Assembly: GCA_964651325.1 (NCBI GenBank)
Contig: CAZYXP010000080.1
Span: 1 to 14,440 of the forward strand
From: JADFOB01 sp964651325
Lineage (GTDB): Bacteria; Planctomycetota; Phycisphaerae; UBA1845
Length of the DNA: 14,440 nt
Reading direction: 5' to 3'
Part shown: positions 6,783 to 14,051 of the stretch, piece by piece
Layout: the number at the start of each line of letters is the position of its first letter
How positions within the stretch are numbered: position 1 is the stretch's first letter
Position numbers and translations under genes: made by a program
The notes under the pieces: generated by a model
Told to the model about the DNA's origin: nothing
What the model saw: the letters and a program-made list of their open reading frames with translations, nothing else
The model's database searches: none

Positions 6783-7142
6783 CACGCATCTGGTGGGAAC
6801 GCATGGAAGATACACCACCAGGGCACGGAGACACCAAGAAGAATATGGTGGGAGGGATGAGACGCTCGTTTGTTGGGAGGCCCACCTTCTATTGGAGGTG
6901 GGGGACTCGATGATTGCGACCCACCGACGCCAGCGGTCGTCTGTCCCGCATTCATGAGGACTTGGGGCACCCGCGATCAGAGGTCGGAAATCAGCCGCTT
7001 GCGTTGCGCAATCCGTTGTCGGGCGTTGCGGAGAAATTGCGGTTCGCCCGATAATCATCTTCACTTGGCCCCCGAAGCGTGACGATAGCCCAAACAGCGG
7101 CTCATTGGCTTGGATGATCTATTTTCGTCGAGACAAAGGACC
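6783..7142. other. Intergenic region between the peptide operon and the glycosyltransferase pair
   Basis: No gene is convincing in these 360 bp. Two things stand out. CCCACCT (6881-6887) and AGGTGGG (6896-6902) form a perfect 7-bp stem with an 8-nt loop but no following T-run, so at best an atypical terminator. The stretch 6813-6842 is rich in short CACCA and CACGGAGACACC units, like scattered intergenic repeats I associate with environmental bacterial genomes. Confidence 0.4.
6881..6902. repeat. Inverted repeat, possible stem-loop
   Basis: The arms CCCACCT and AGGTGGG are exact complements around the loop TCTATTGG. The stem lies about 100 bp after the nucleotidyltransferase stop. Without a U-tract it is not a standard rho-independent terminator; it could stabilise the 3' end of the operon mRNA or be chance. 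Confidence 0.35.
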
Positions 7143-8207
7143 ATGGCCGGTACACTTAGCAAGCCATCTCTGTTTCAGACTTGCCGGCAGGATCAGACTC
7201 GCCGGCGCGCCGCCCAAAGCGTTACGGTGCTGATGACCGTCAAGAACGATCCAGCGGGTTGCGCGGTGACCTTGGGCTCGTTGGTCGGGCAGACTCGAGT
7301 CCCAGACGAAATCCTGATCGTAGACGGCGGCTCCACCGACGCGACCCTCGATGTTATTCGGCAATTTCGCACGTCGCTTCCCCGATTGAGGGTGATCGAT
7401 GCGCCTGGTGCCAACATAGCGCGGGGTCGCAACATTGGCACCGCCGCGGCCGCCCACGAGATCATCGCGACCACCGACGGCGGTTGTCGGGCGGATGCGA
7501 CGTGGCTTGAAGGGCTGATGCGGCCGTTTCTCACCGATGAAACGACGGAATTCGTCGCGGGCGCCTACCGCGTTACGCCGTTGGCACTGCTGGAAGAGGT
7601 GGTGGGCGGGGCCACGATGCGTGGCGTGCTCGACGAAATTCAACCGGAATCGTTCAATCCGTCGGCTCGCTCGATGGCCTATACGCGCGCGTTATGGCGG
7701 CGGGCAGGCGGCTGGCCGGAATGGATTCGCTTTTCCGAGGACACGCTCTGGGATCACAAGATTCGTCTGATGGATGTCAACTGGACGTTCGCGCCCGACG
7801 CCGTGGTGGGCTGGCGGCCTCGCACGAGCGTCAAGCAGATCGCCCGGCAGTTCTACAACTATGGAACGGGGCGTGGCCACACTCAGATCGAATCGGGCAA
7901 CGCTCGCTACAACCTTCGCAACATGGGCATCGTCGCAACGGCGCTGGCCGGGGCTGTGTTCGTCACGCCGTGGATGGGGGTTGGCGTGGCGTTTTTGATG
8001 CTCTATTTCTATGTTTGGGCCTTCCACGATACGGCGACGCGTCTCGTGGAGCAAACGGGGCGGTCGAGTGCCTACGCCTTGACGATTTCCGTGATGTGGA
8101 TCGTTTTGTTATCCCGAACGGCCGGGTATCTGGTGGGTACGTGTCAGCGGTGTTGGGATCGAGAGCGTTATTCGATCCGGACTCAGGTTTACCTCACCGT
8201 ATCGTAG
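7143..8207 (+). CDS. GT2 family glycosyltransferase with C-terminal membrane segments
   Basis: This 354-residue GT-A enzyme starts its fold at SVTVLMTVKND (26-36). The nucleotide-sugar motif is EILIVDGGSTDATLDVIRQF (56-75). The usual DxD position reads TDGGCRAD (111-118), a variant also seen in related GT2 branches. FSEDTLWDHKIR (197-208) supplies the acidic ED pair, and WRPRTSVKQIARQFYNYGTG (224-243) resembles the QxxRW-like region. Two hydrophobic segments (262-293 and 310-333) suggest membrane anchoring at the C-terminus. ATG 7143 has AAGGA close upstream (2-nt gap), and TTG 7110 is an alternative start without a site, so the start is uncertain. A GT4 gene begins 13 nt after the stop, so the two are likely cotranscribed. 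They may glycosylate the operon's peptide or build a surface glycan; I cannot decide. Confidence 0.85.
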   Translation: MAGTLSKPSLFQTCRQDQTRRRAAQSVTVLMTVKNDPAGCAVTLGSLVGQTRVPDEILIVDGGSTDATLDVIRQFRTSLPRLRVIDAPGANIARGRNIGTAAAAHEIIATTDGGCRADATWLEGLMRPFLTDETTEFVAGAYRVTPLALLEEVVGGATMRGVLDEIQPESFNPSARSMAYTRALWRRAGGWPEWIRFSEDTLWDHKIRLMDVNWTFAPDAVVGWRPRTSVKQIARQFYNYGTGRGHTQIESGNARYNLRNMGIVATALAGAVFVTPWMGVGVAFLMLYFYVWAFHDTATRLVEQTGRSSAYALTISVMWIVLLSRTAGYLVGTCQRCWDRERYSIRTQVYLTVS

Positions 8208-8220
8208 CCGCTTGTGCGAG

Positions 8221-9717
8221 ATGCCGATGGTCGATCGTCCGCCTTCATCCTCCAACAAGCCGAAGCGCTGGTTGTGCATCGCGTACGCCTTCCCGCCGAT
8301 CAACCGCAGCGGAACCCATCGAACGCTCGGCTTTGTCCGCCACCTTCATCAGGCTGGTTGGTACGCGAGCGTAGTGACGGTTTCGCCGGAAGATGAAGCG
8401 ATCGACGATGCGGCGACGGCATTGATCCCCGACAAAACGCGCGTGAGTAGAACGACCTGCATCGACCTGATCGCGCGCGTCAAGCAGGCCGAGGCTCGGC
8501 TGTGGGCGTGGTTGGGCAAGGTGCCTCGGGGAGGCACGCCGCATATCGCGGTGTCTGAGACATCGCTTGATGGTGCCCATGAGCCGCCGCACTCGATTCG
8601 CGATTACATCTCGAGTTTGCTGACCACGCCGGATTCACGGCTGGGATGGATTGGTCCGGCGGTGCGCGCTTGCCGGAAGGAAATCCGGCAACAGCGGCCG
8701 GATATCATGTACTCGACGTCGCCGTGCATGAGCGCGCACCTTATCGCGCTGATTGTCAGTCACCTAACGCGCATCCCGTGGGTAGCGGATTTTCGCGATC
8801 CGTGGCGGGGCAATCCGTTTCGATCCTTTCGCTATCGATCCATTGATCGGTGGGATCGGTGGCTCGAGCGTTGGGTTATTCGGCGGGCGGATCGAATCGT
8901 TTGCAACACGCCGACGCTCCTGCAACGCGTGCGCATACGCCATGAATGCTCGCGAGATAAATCGGCGGCGATTCTAAATGCGTTTGACAAAGAATGCCTG
9001 GAGGGTCTGAAACCCGCGCGTTGCGTGGGCGAAGACCTGTTCTTGATGACCCATTGCGGCCAGTTTTATGGGCGCAGGAGTCCGGAGGTCTGGTTTCGTG
9101 CGTTGCGTGTGTTGGCCGACGCGGCGCCGGAGGTAGCGCAGCGGATTCGACTCGCGCTGATCGGCGCTGAAGATTACCACGGTCGATCACTTCGAGAGAT
9201 GGCCGTTGAAGCCGGAGTTGGCGATTGCGTGTGTGTGCTCGGGCGTATGGCGCACCGCGATGCCTTGCGCCATATGTATGGCAGCGATGCGCTGGTGTTG
9301 GCCGGTTCGAGTGGATTGGCGTCGGAGCTTCAGATTCCCAACAAGCTGTTTGAATACCTGGCCATGCGGCGACCGATTCTCGCATGCCTGGATAGTGCGA
9401 ACCCAGCGGTCGCGATTCTTCACGCGGCCGGCGCGATCGCGGAAGTCTGTTCCCCGGATGATGCGGATGCGATCGCGCAGGCCATCGAGCAGCTCGCGCG
9501 CATCGATCGCAGGGTGCGGCGGGATCACTGGCACGGTGTGGATTCATTTGAACGGAGCCACCGGGCAGCGGAGTTGATCGCACTGTTTGAAGGGTTGACG
9601 GACCTTGCATTGCGCCGCGGCAGAAGGACTGGCCGACCTGCGTCGCTACCGCTGGCGGAGATGTTGCTTTCGCCGCAGCGCGTGTTCGATGACGTTACCG
9701 GTTCTGTGTATCGGTGA
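8221..9717 (+). CDS. GT4-like glycosyltransferase
   Basis: From ATG 8221 (ATG 8227 and TTG 8212 are alternatives) the product has about 498 residues. The N-terminal Rossmann domain begins with LCIAYAFPPINRSGTHR (18-34), the FPP-x-x-x-x-G pattern of WbuB-like GT4 enzymes. WVADFRDPW marks the end of a beta-strand of the N-domain. The C-terminal donor domain contains FLMTHCGQFYGRRSPEVW, CVLGRMAHRDALRHMYGSDALVL and NKLFEYLAMRRPILACL. The last carries the conserved Glu that contacts the nucleotide sugar. No membrane segment is evident, so the protein is cytoplasmic or peripheral. It is spaced 13 nt from the GT2 gene. Its 3' end overlaps the opposing GT2 gene by 23 bp. Donor and acceptor cannot be told from sequence. 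Confidence 0.87.
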   Translation: MPMVDRPPSSSNKPKRWLCIAYAFPPINRSGTHRTLGFVRHLHQAGWYASVVTVSPEDEAIDDAATALIPDKTRVSRTTCIDLIARVKQAEARLWAWLGKVPRGGTPHIAVSETSLDGAHEPPHSIRDYISSLLTTPDSRLGWIGPAVRACRKEIRQQRPDIMYSTSPCMSAHLIALIVSHLTRIPWVADFRDPWRGNPFRSFRYRSIDRWDRWLERWVIRRADRIVCNTPTLLQRVRIRHECSRDKSAAILNAFDKECLEGLKPARCVGEDLFLMTHCGQFYGRRSPEVWFRALRVLADAAPEVAQRIRLALIGAEDYHGRSLREMAVEAGVGDCVCVLGRMAHRDALRHMYGSDALVLAGSSGLASELQIPNKLFEYLAMRRPILACLDSANPAVAILHAAGAIAEVCSPDDADAIAQAIEQLARIDRRVRRDHWHGVDSFERSHRAAELIALFEGLTDLALRRGRRTGRPASLPLAEMLLSPQRVFDDVTGSVYR

Positions 9718-10471
9718 TGTCGGCGGCGCGGCGCGACCGTTTGCTCCACCACAGCCCGAGGCATGTTCGGGTGATCCAATAGGCCGCGAGCACCGTTCCG
9801 CGCACCGTTCCGCTGATCTTGCTTTTGCTTTTGCCGTCTCGCTTTCCGTATTCGACCGGCAGCTCCCGAATGCGCAGCCCCAGTTCCACGGCACGGATTT
9901 GCATTTCAATCGTCCAGCCGTAAGCGCGATCCTTCATGCCAATTCGTTCGAGCGAAGTTCTTCGAATCGCTCGAAACGGGCCAAGATCGGTGTATCGAAA
10001 TCCCCAACCGAACCGCAGCAAGGCGGGGAAAAGAGCATTGGCCACCAGTTGCCCCAACGTCATCGATCCAGGCTGACGCAACTCGGGCACCCGCGCGGAC
10101 ACCACGAAATCGGCGGCGCCGCTTGCGATGGGCGCGACGAGTTCGGGAAGCCGTTGCTCGTCGTCGCTCAGGTCGGCATCCAAGAAGGCGACGACGTCGA
10201 TCGAATCGGCGAGTTGGCCCATTCCGGCAAAGCAGGCCGCACCATACCCTCGCCGGGATTCAAACACCCATTGAGCGCCGGCGTCTTGAACGACGGCTTT
10301 CGTGTTGTCGGTCGAGCCGTTATCGCAGACGAGAATTTGCCCGACGTTGAGCGCTTGCAACTGCCGCAGCAGGACGGCGAGGTTGGCGGCTTCGTTGAGC
10401 GCGGGAATGATGACGGCCGTCGTGCCAAGATCGACGGTGGCGGGATCGACGTGCGCCGGCGATGGGGTCAC
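9695..10471 (-). CDS. DPM1-like GT2 family glycosyltransferase
   Basis: The 258-residue protein starts at GTG 10471, overlapping the upstream hydrolase stop by 4 bp (GTGA). It has AVIIPALNEAANL (19-31), VCDNGSTDNT (48-57), RRGYGAACFAGM (73-84) and the metal-binding LDADLSDD (97-104). The family mark TDLGPFRAIRRTSL (161-174) and YGWTIEMQIRA (184-194) follow, then a basic RDGKSKSKISGT (211-222) near the end. This matches dolichol- or polyprenyl-phosphate mannosyl/glucosyltransferases and similar enzymes that charge a lipid carrier at the membrane. There is no GtrA-like or multi-spanning domain attached. It is the last gene of the minus-strand operon and collides tail-to-tail with the plus-strand GT4 gene. 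The sugar is unknown. Confidence 0.9.
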   Translation of the reverse strand: MTPSPAHVDPATVDLGTTAVIIPALNEAANLAVLLRQLQALNVGQILVCDNGSTDNTKAVVQDAGAQWVFESRRGYGAACFAGMGQLADSIDVVAFLDADLSDDEQRLPELVAPIASGAADFVVSARVPELRQPGSMTLGQLVANALFPALLRFGWGFRYTDLGPFRAIRRTSLERIGMKDRAYGWTIEMQIRAVELGLRIRELPVEYGKRDGKSKSKISGTVRGTVLAAYWITRTCLGLWWSKRSRRAADITDTQNR

Positions 10472-11130
10472 AGGCCGTGAACCACAAATGGGTTGGTCGC
10501 GCGTTCATGGCCGATCGTCGTTTCCGGGCCGTGCCCCGAGAGGACGCGCGTGCTGTCGGGAAGCGTCATCAAGTTGGCATGGATGTTGCCCATCAATTGA
10601 TCGCCGTTGCTGTGATGAAAGTCCACGCGGCCGACGCTGCCGAGGAATAGCGCATCGCCTACGAAGACGATCGCGAGCCGGGCGCAGTAGAGCGCCCGGC
10701 CGCCCGGCGAATGGCCCGAGACATCCAAGACCGACCAGGTCGCCTCCGCCAGCTCAATCTCGTCGCCGGGCTGCAAGTCGAGCGGCTCGCGGACGTTGGT
10801 GGCAAAGCCCGGCCCCATCATGCCGGAGAGATTCTCCTTGGGATCGCTGAGCGCGGGCCATTCCTCGCGTGCCAAGTAGACGGGCAGCGGCCCAAGCGCC
10901 TCGCGCACGTCATCTACACCGCCGATGTGGTCGCCATGGGCGTGGGTCAGCACAATCGCCGTCGGGGTCAGGCCGTGCTCACGCACATGGTCGATGATCT
11001 GCCCCGCTTGCGGCGGCAAACCCGGATCGATGATCCAGCACGGTCCGTTGTCCGAAAAGTACACGGTGAATCCGTTTTCCATGTAGTTCGGATCGTTGGT
11101 CGTGTGGATTTGAAGTGTAGACGTCGTCAT
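10468..11130 (-). CDS. Metallo-beta-lactamase-fold hydrolase (glyoxalase II-like)
   Basis: This 220-residue protein carries the complete metal ligand set of the family: H63-A-H65-G-D67-H68, then H140 (SGHSPGG, 138-144), D159 (VGDALF, 157-162) and H200 (SGHGPETTIGHER, 198-210). The final GPETTIGHERATNPF is a mark of the small glyoxalase II-like branch that hydrolyses thioesters such as S-lactoylglutathione or related metabolites. No export signal is seen, so it should be cytosolic. It lies 29 nt after the putative lipoprotein gene and overlaps the DPM1-like gene by 4 bp, so the three are probably cotranscribed. This grouping does not suggest one pathway. The start ATG 11130 is clear; the upstream site is weak. 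Substrate is not determinable. Confidence 0.9.
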   Translation of the reverse strand: MTTSTLQIHTTNDPNYMENGFTVYFSDNGPCWIIDPGLPPQAGQIIDHVREHGLTPTAIVLTHAHGDHIGGVDDVREALGPLPVYLAREEWPALSDPKENLSGMMGPGFATNVREPLDLQPGDEIELAEATWSVLDVSGHSPGGRALYCARLAIVFVGDALFLGSVGRVDFHHSNGDQLMGNIHANLMTLPDSTRVLSGHGPETTIGHERATNPFVVHGL

Positions 11131-11159
11131 GGGTAAATGATTCTTTCAAGTAATGTTGG

Positions 11160-12026
11160 CTATCGGGTGCATTCAAAGCGAACCCAGAACTTCAGCGCAT
11201 CCACCGAGGGCTGCTCGGGGTCGTACCCCGGGCCGGACGTAACGAGAAAGTCGCCTTGCACGCTAAAGAGGAAGGCTGTTTCAACTCCAATCGCGACGGA
11301 GGCTTGGGCGGTGCCGACTTCGTGGAGGCTGAGCGAACCGTCGTCGCTCACGCCTGCGGCTTTCGCGTTAACCACCGTCATGCGAATTTCTGTGTTGCTC
11401 GCTTGCGTGACCGAATTCGTCGAACTCTGCAACACGGGGCGATCGTCGCCCCTGCACGGCATACCGCCGATGCCCTCTAGGGTGTGTACGTTGATCGTTT
11501 GGAATTCGGTGGCCAGCAATTCAAAATCCGCGTCGAACAACTCAACGCGCCACGCTTCCGCCAGCTCCACCGCGATCGGATCGATGCCATTGGCGGCGTC
11601 GCCGAAGCGGGATTCGGTGGCGAGGCGTCCCCAGCAACCGTTGAGAAACGCCAATGAGTCCGCATCAGCCAACGTGGCCGGTTGGACATCGTAGAGCGGA
11701 TGATCCTGCGTGGTGGCAAAACGCGCTACATCGGCCAGCACAATGTCGAGCTCGACGGGCATCTCATCAATGACTAGCGACTGAATTTCTTCGTCGGAAA
11801 GTTGCTCTTCTATGACGAATTGATCGAACGCCTCGCGCAATGCTTGCTCGGCAGCCCGAATCGGGGCGCAGGGATCCGGGGTGGTGGGCCTGCATGCGGA
11901 GGCCGTGGCTGAGACGCAGGCCAGCAGGATGCCGCGAAGCGCCCGGCGCGCCAGTTGCCCCCGGCAGTTATGGACCGGGGCAGGCTGGCGGTGTTCGATC
12001 ACGCTGTCGGGGTTGCAGTGGTCCAT
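11160..12026 (-). CDS. Putative secreted lipoprotein of unknown function
   Basis: I do not recognise the family. From ATG 12026 the protein has about 288 residues. A basic LARRALRG leads to a hydrophobic ILLACVSATASAC, a lipoprotein-type signal ending at C45. The residue at -3 is Ala, so the lipobox is lenient, as seen in planctomycetes. After a proline-threonine linker (RPTTPDPC) the mature part is acidic. A helical region rich in Glu and Asp (EQLSDEEIQSLVIDEMPVEL) is followed by a beta-rich C-terminal half ending with ALKFWVRFECTR. Further in-frame starts exist at 12125 (ATG) and 12002 (GTG), so the start is not certain. It is the first gene of a minus-strand operon with the hydrolase and DPM1-like genes. 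Surface or periplasmic location is inferred. Confidence 0.65.
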   Translation of the reverse strand: MDHCNPDSVIEHRQPAPVHNCRGQLARRALRGILLACVSATASACRPTTPDPCAPIRAAEQALREAFDQFVIEEQLSDEEIQSLVIDEMPVELDIVLADVARFATTQDHPLYDVQPATLADADSLAFLNGCWGRLATESRFGDAANGIDPIAVELAEAWRVELFDADFELLATEFQTINVHTLEGIGGMPCRGDDRPVLQSSTNSVTQASNTEIRMTVVNAKAAGVSDDGSLSLHEVGTAQASVAIGVETAFLFSVQGDFLVTSGPGYDPEQPSVDALKFWVRFECTR

Positions 12027-12563
12027 GCTCGTTTCATTCGTACGCCGGCGGCTTGGCGCCGGTCGTCGGTACCCTGCCAGTGCCCTGCGATGGTCGAGGG
12101 CGATCGGGCTTTGTCGCGGCATCACAGCCGAGGGCGGCTGTGCTACGTCGTTTCTCGCGTACCGCCTACCGGGTGCGAGGAAGGTAGTCGAGGGCGCGTT
12201 CAGGTCAAGTGCGGTCGCGTGCGTAGAAGGGGGTACGATTTCGCCCGATCCCTCGGTATACGACCGGCTCTAATCGCATAGGTGGGGCTGGGTCCGGGAC
12301 AAGCTCCGAGAACCAGCGCCATAGCGGTTCGGGTTATGCGGGTGTGGTGATCGGTCGTCCGGTATTTTGGGCCGCCGATCGCTTGACGCGGGGAGTTGGG
12401 CCCGATAGACACAAGCGCGTGATCGGTGTTCTTGGGTGTGCAAATAGGGGTTGAATGGGGATCGGGTCAACGCATACAATCCGGTGGTTCGGAGGCGAGG
12501 AAGTCCCGGGGCGATTGTCGTCGGTGGGAACTCGCCGTTTCCCTGATAGGGGGGTATGAAGAA
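12027..12563. other. Divergent intergenic region between the lipoprotein operon and the small winged-helix-like gene
   Basis: No gene longer than noise is supported. The stretch holds the likely promoter of the plus-strand gene (12451-12480). A weaker pair TTGACG (12383-12388) and TAGACA (12406-12411) with a 17-nt spacer lies upstream. The segment GAGGAAGTCCCGGGGC near 12497 resembles an RNase P fragment only by chance. If the lipoprotein starts at the earlier ATG 12125, the region is about 100 bp shorter. Confidence 0.45.
12451..12480 (+). promoter_or_regulatory. Candidate sigma-70-type promoter for the small winged-helix-like gene
   Basis: TTGAAT (12451-12456) and TACAAT (12475-12480) match the -35 and -10 consensus in 4 and 5 of 6 positions, with an 18-nt spacer. 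Transcription would start near 12487, leaving a leader of about 75 nt before ATG 12564. Prediction only. Confidence 0.4.
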
Positions 12564-12830
12564 ATGATCGATACACTCGAGTCTCTGAGACAACACCAAC
12601 TGGTGATCTTGCGGCGATTGCGTCGCGGTCCGCTGACTGAATTTGAATTGGCCGGCGAGGTGGCGGATGTTTCCGGATACACGACCAGCGACGCGGCCGA
12701 CCGCATGCAAGATTGGCTAGAAGAACTATGCGATGCGGGTTTGATTTGGTTCGGACAGCTTCGCAATGCGGACAGTCAGACGATCCTTGCGGCGGCGCTC
12801 ACCGGTCGTGGCAAGGAGCTTGTTGGCTGA
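12564..12830 (+). CDS. Small winged-helix-like protein (88 aa)
   Basis: ATG 12564 gives 88 residues, with AGGGGGG (12548-12554) as a likely ribosome site 9 nt upstream. The pattern LRQHQLVILRRLRRGPLTEFELAGEV (8-33) is that of the first helices of a winged-helix domain. DRMQDWLEELCDAGLIWFGQL (47-67) would be the recognition helix and the start of the wing. LTGRGKEL (79-86) echoes the closing segment of MarR- or PadR-type small regulators. No cofactor or sensor domain is present, so a plain DNA-binding or protein-interaction role is likely. The frame could be read further upstream to 12426, but those residues look untranslated. It stands alone with its own terminator. The regulator call is inference. 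Confidence 0.7.
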   Translation: MIDTLESLRQHQLVILRRLRRGPLTEFELAGEVADVSGYTTSDAADRMQDWLEELCDAGLIWFGQLRNADSQTILAAALTGRGKELVG

Positions 12831-12868
12831 CAGCCGGAAACCAGAGCGACCATCCTCCGTTCTCCTGG

Positions 12869-12904
12869 GCAGCGCCGTTTCTTCGGATACGGCGCTGCTT
12901 TTTT
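12869..12904 (+). terminator. Rho-independent terminator
   Basis: GCAGCGCCGT (12869-12878) pairs perfectly with ACGGCGCTGC (12889-12898) around a 10-nt loop. A run of six T (12899-12904) follows. It lies 39 nt after the winged-helix-like stop and isolates it from the ABC genes. Confidence 0.9.
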
Positions 12905-12943
12905 ACGCGCACAGGCGCTGACAAATCCAGACAGGACATCGAG

Positions 12944-12972
12944 TTGAGCTTTGCACCTCCAAGCGATACCAT
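12944..12972 (+). promoter_or_regulatory. Candidate promoter for the ABC transporter operon
   Basis: TTGAGC (12944-12949) and TACCAT (12967-12972) have a 17-nt spacer and match the sigma-70 consensus in 4 of 6 positions each. Since a terminator lies just upstream, some promoter is needed here before ATG 13059. TAAAAT at 13053-13058 is too close to the ATG to serve unless the mRNA is leaderless. Confidence 0.3.
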
Positions 12973-13058
12973 GCGCGCCAATCAGTGACACGTGCGCTCC
13001 ATCCGCGACGCGGCGGGGCCGACACGTACGGTTGGGCGGTCTTGGTCGTGCATAAAAT

Positions 13059-14051
13059 ATGAATATTGTAGAAATCAACGACGTCAGCAAGACGTTCGGG
13101 GAACACGTTGCGGTGGACAGTCTTTCGCTGGCTGTCCCGAAGGGCTCGATTTATGGGTTCATCGGGCCCAACGGTTCTGGGAAAACGACGACGTTGCGCA
13201 TGATCATGCGTATCTACCACCCCGACGCCGCCGGGGGCGCATCCGGGGCGGCGGGGCGGATTCGCGTCTTTGGTGAGGAGAGTTTTCAAGCCACCAATGA
13301 TCGCATCGGCTATCTTCCCGAAGAGCGCGGGCTATACAAGAAGATGAAGGTGGGCGACGTTTTGCGGTTTTATGCCGAGCTCAAGGGCCGGCAGGAGTTC
13401 CGGGAGGGCGTGGATTCGTGGCTCGATCGCCTCGGGCTTTCCGAGTGGAAGGACAAGAAGGTGGAAACGCTATCCAAGGGGATGGCGCAGAAGATTCAGT
13501 TTATTGCGGCGGTCATCGCCGATCCTGAGCTCATCATACTAGACGAGCCGTTCAGCGGGTTGGATCCGGTGAATCTCGACCTGCTGCGTGAGGTCGTGCT
13601 CGAATTGCGCAAAGCCGGCGCGACCATTATCTTCTCCACGCACGACATGGCCCAGGCGGAGAAGATGTGTGATTTCGTGTTCATGATCTACAAGGGGAAG
13701 AAAGTTCTCGACGGGACGATGGATTCCATTCAGGCGAATTACGGGAGCGATACGATCCGGGTTCGCGTCGAACGCGATGCTCTCGCAGGCGATGCCGTCG
13801 CGAGAAGTGGCATCGATTATAAAAAGGTCGCCGGGGTGGAGCGTGTCGTTGATTTCGGCCGCTTGAGCGAACTGAAAGTCAGTGCAGATGCCGATTCGCA
13901 GGCGATCTTGGCAAACCTGATGGGCCAGGGACGCGTGGATCATTTTGAGCTCACCAAGCCTTCCTTGCATGATATTTTCGTCAGAATCGCAGGGCCTCAG
14001 GCTGAGGATTCATTGGAATCCCAGGAGTTGAAGGAGGCCGATCGTGCGTAA
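13059..14051 (+). CDS. ABC transporter ATP-binding protein, NatA-like
   Basis: The 330-residue ATPase has Walker A GPNGSGKTT (36-44), the family segment GYLPEERGLYKKM (84-96) in place of a classical Q-loop, a signature LSKGMAQ (138-144), Walker B LIILDEPFSGLDP (158-170) and the switch histidine H195 (STHD). A C-terminal domain of DUF4162 type (about residues 215-310) follows. This is the NatA arrangement of sodium or drug exporters that pair with an ABC-2 permease, which indeed follows with an 8-bp overlap. A Gly/Ala-rich stretch PDAAGGASGAAGRIRVFG (55-72) is longer than the short turn usual between the Walker A helix and the next strand. No clear ribosome site precedes ATG 13059. The transported substrate is unknown. 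Confidence 0.93.
   Translation: MNIVEINDVSKTFGEHVAVDSLSLAVPKGSIYGFIGPNGSGKTTTLRMIMRIYHPDAAGGASGAAGRIRVFGEESFQATNDRIGYLPEERGLYKKMKVGDVLRFYAELKGRQEFREGVDSWLDRLGLSEWKDKKVETLSKGMAQKIQFIAAVIADPELIILDEPFSGLDPVNLDLLREVVLELRKAGATIIFSTHDMAQAEKMCDFVFMIYKGKKVLDGTMDSIQANYGSDTIRVRVERDALAGDAVARSGIDYKKVAGVERVVDFGRLSELKVSADADSQAILANLMGQGRVDHFELTKPSLHDIFVRIAGPQAEDSLESQELKEADRA
14031..14037 (+). promoter_or_regulatory. Strong ribosome binding site for the permease gene
   Basis: AAGGAGG sits 6 nt before GTG 14044, inside the end of the ATPase gene. It decides for GTG over ATG 14053, whose spacing would be 15 nt. Confidence 0.75.

Noticed and set aside
6881..6902. Rho-independent terminator after the nucleotidyltransferase
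   Set aside because: The 7-bp stem is perfect but no T-run follows on either strand.
5343..7064. Long minus-strand frame (573 codons) opposite the kinase and nucleotidyltransferase genes
   Set aside because: It is rich in Arg, Pro and His with no domain pattern, and lies opposite two clear genes; it is a GC-bias shadow.
7694..8374. Plus-strand frame of 226 codons overlapping the GT2 and GT4 genes
   Set aside because: It overlaps two well-supported genes in another frame and shows no domain.
9605..10480. Plus-strand frame of 291 codons opposite the DPM1-like gene
   Set aside because: The minus strand carries strong GT2 motifs across the same span; the plus frame has none.
12490..12520. Possible RNase P RNA fragment (GAGGAAGTCCCGGGGC)
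   Set aside because: The match to the conserved GAGGAAAGTCCGGGC segment is imperfect, and there is no room for a 350-nt RNA before the gene at 12564.
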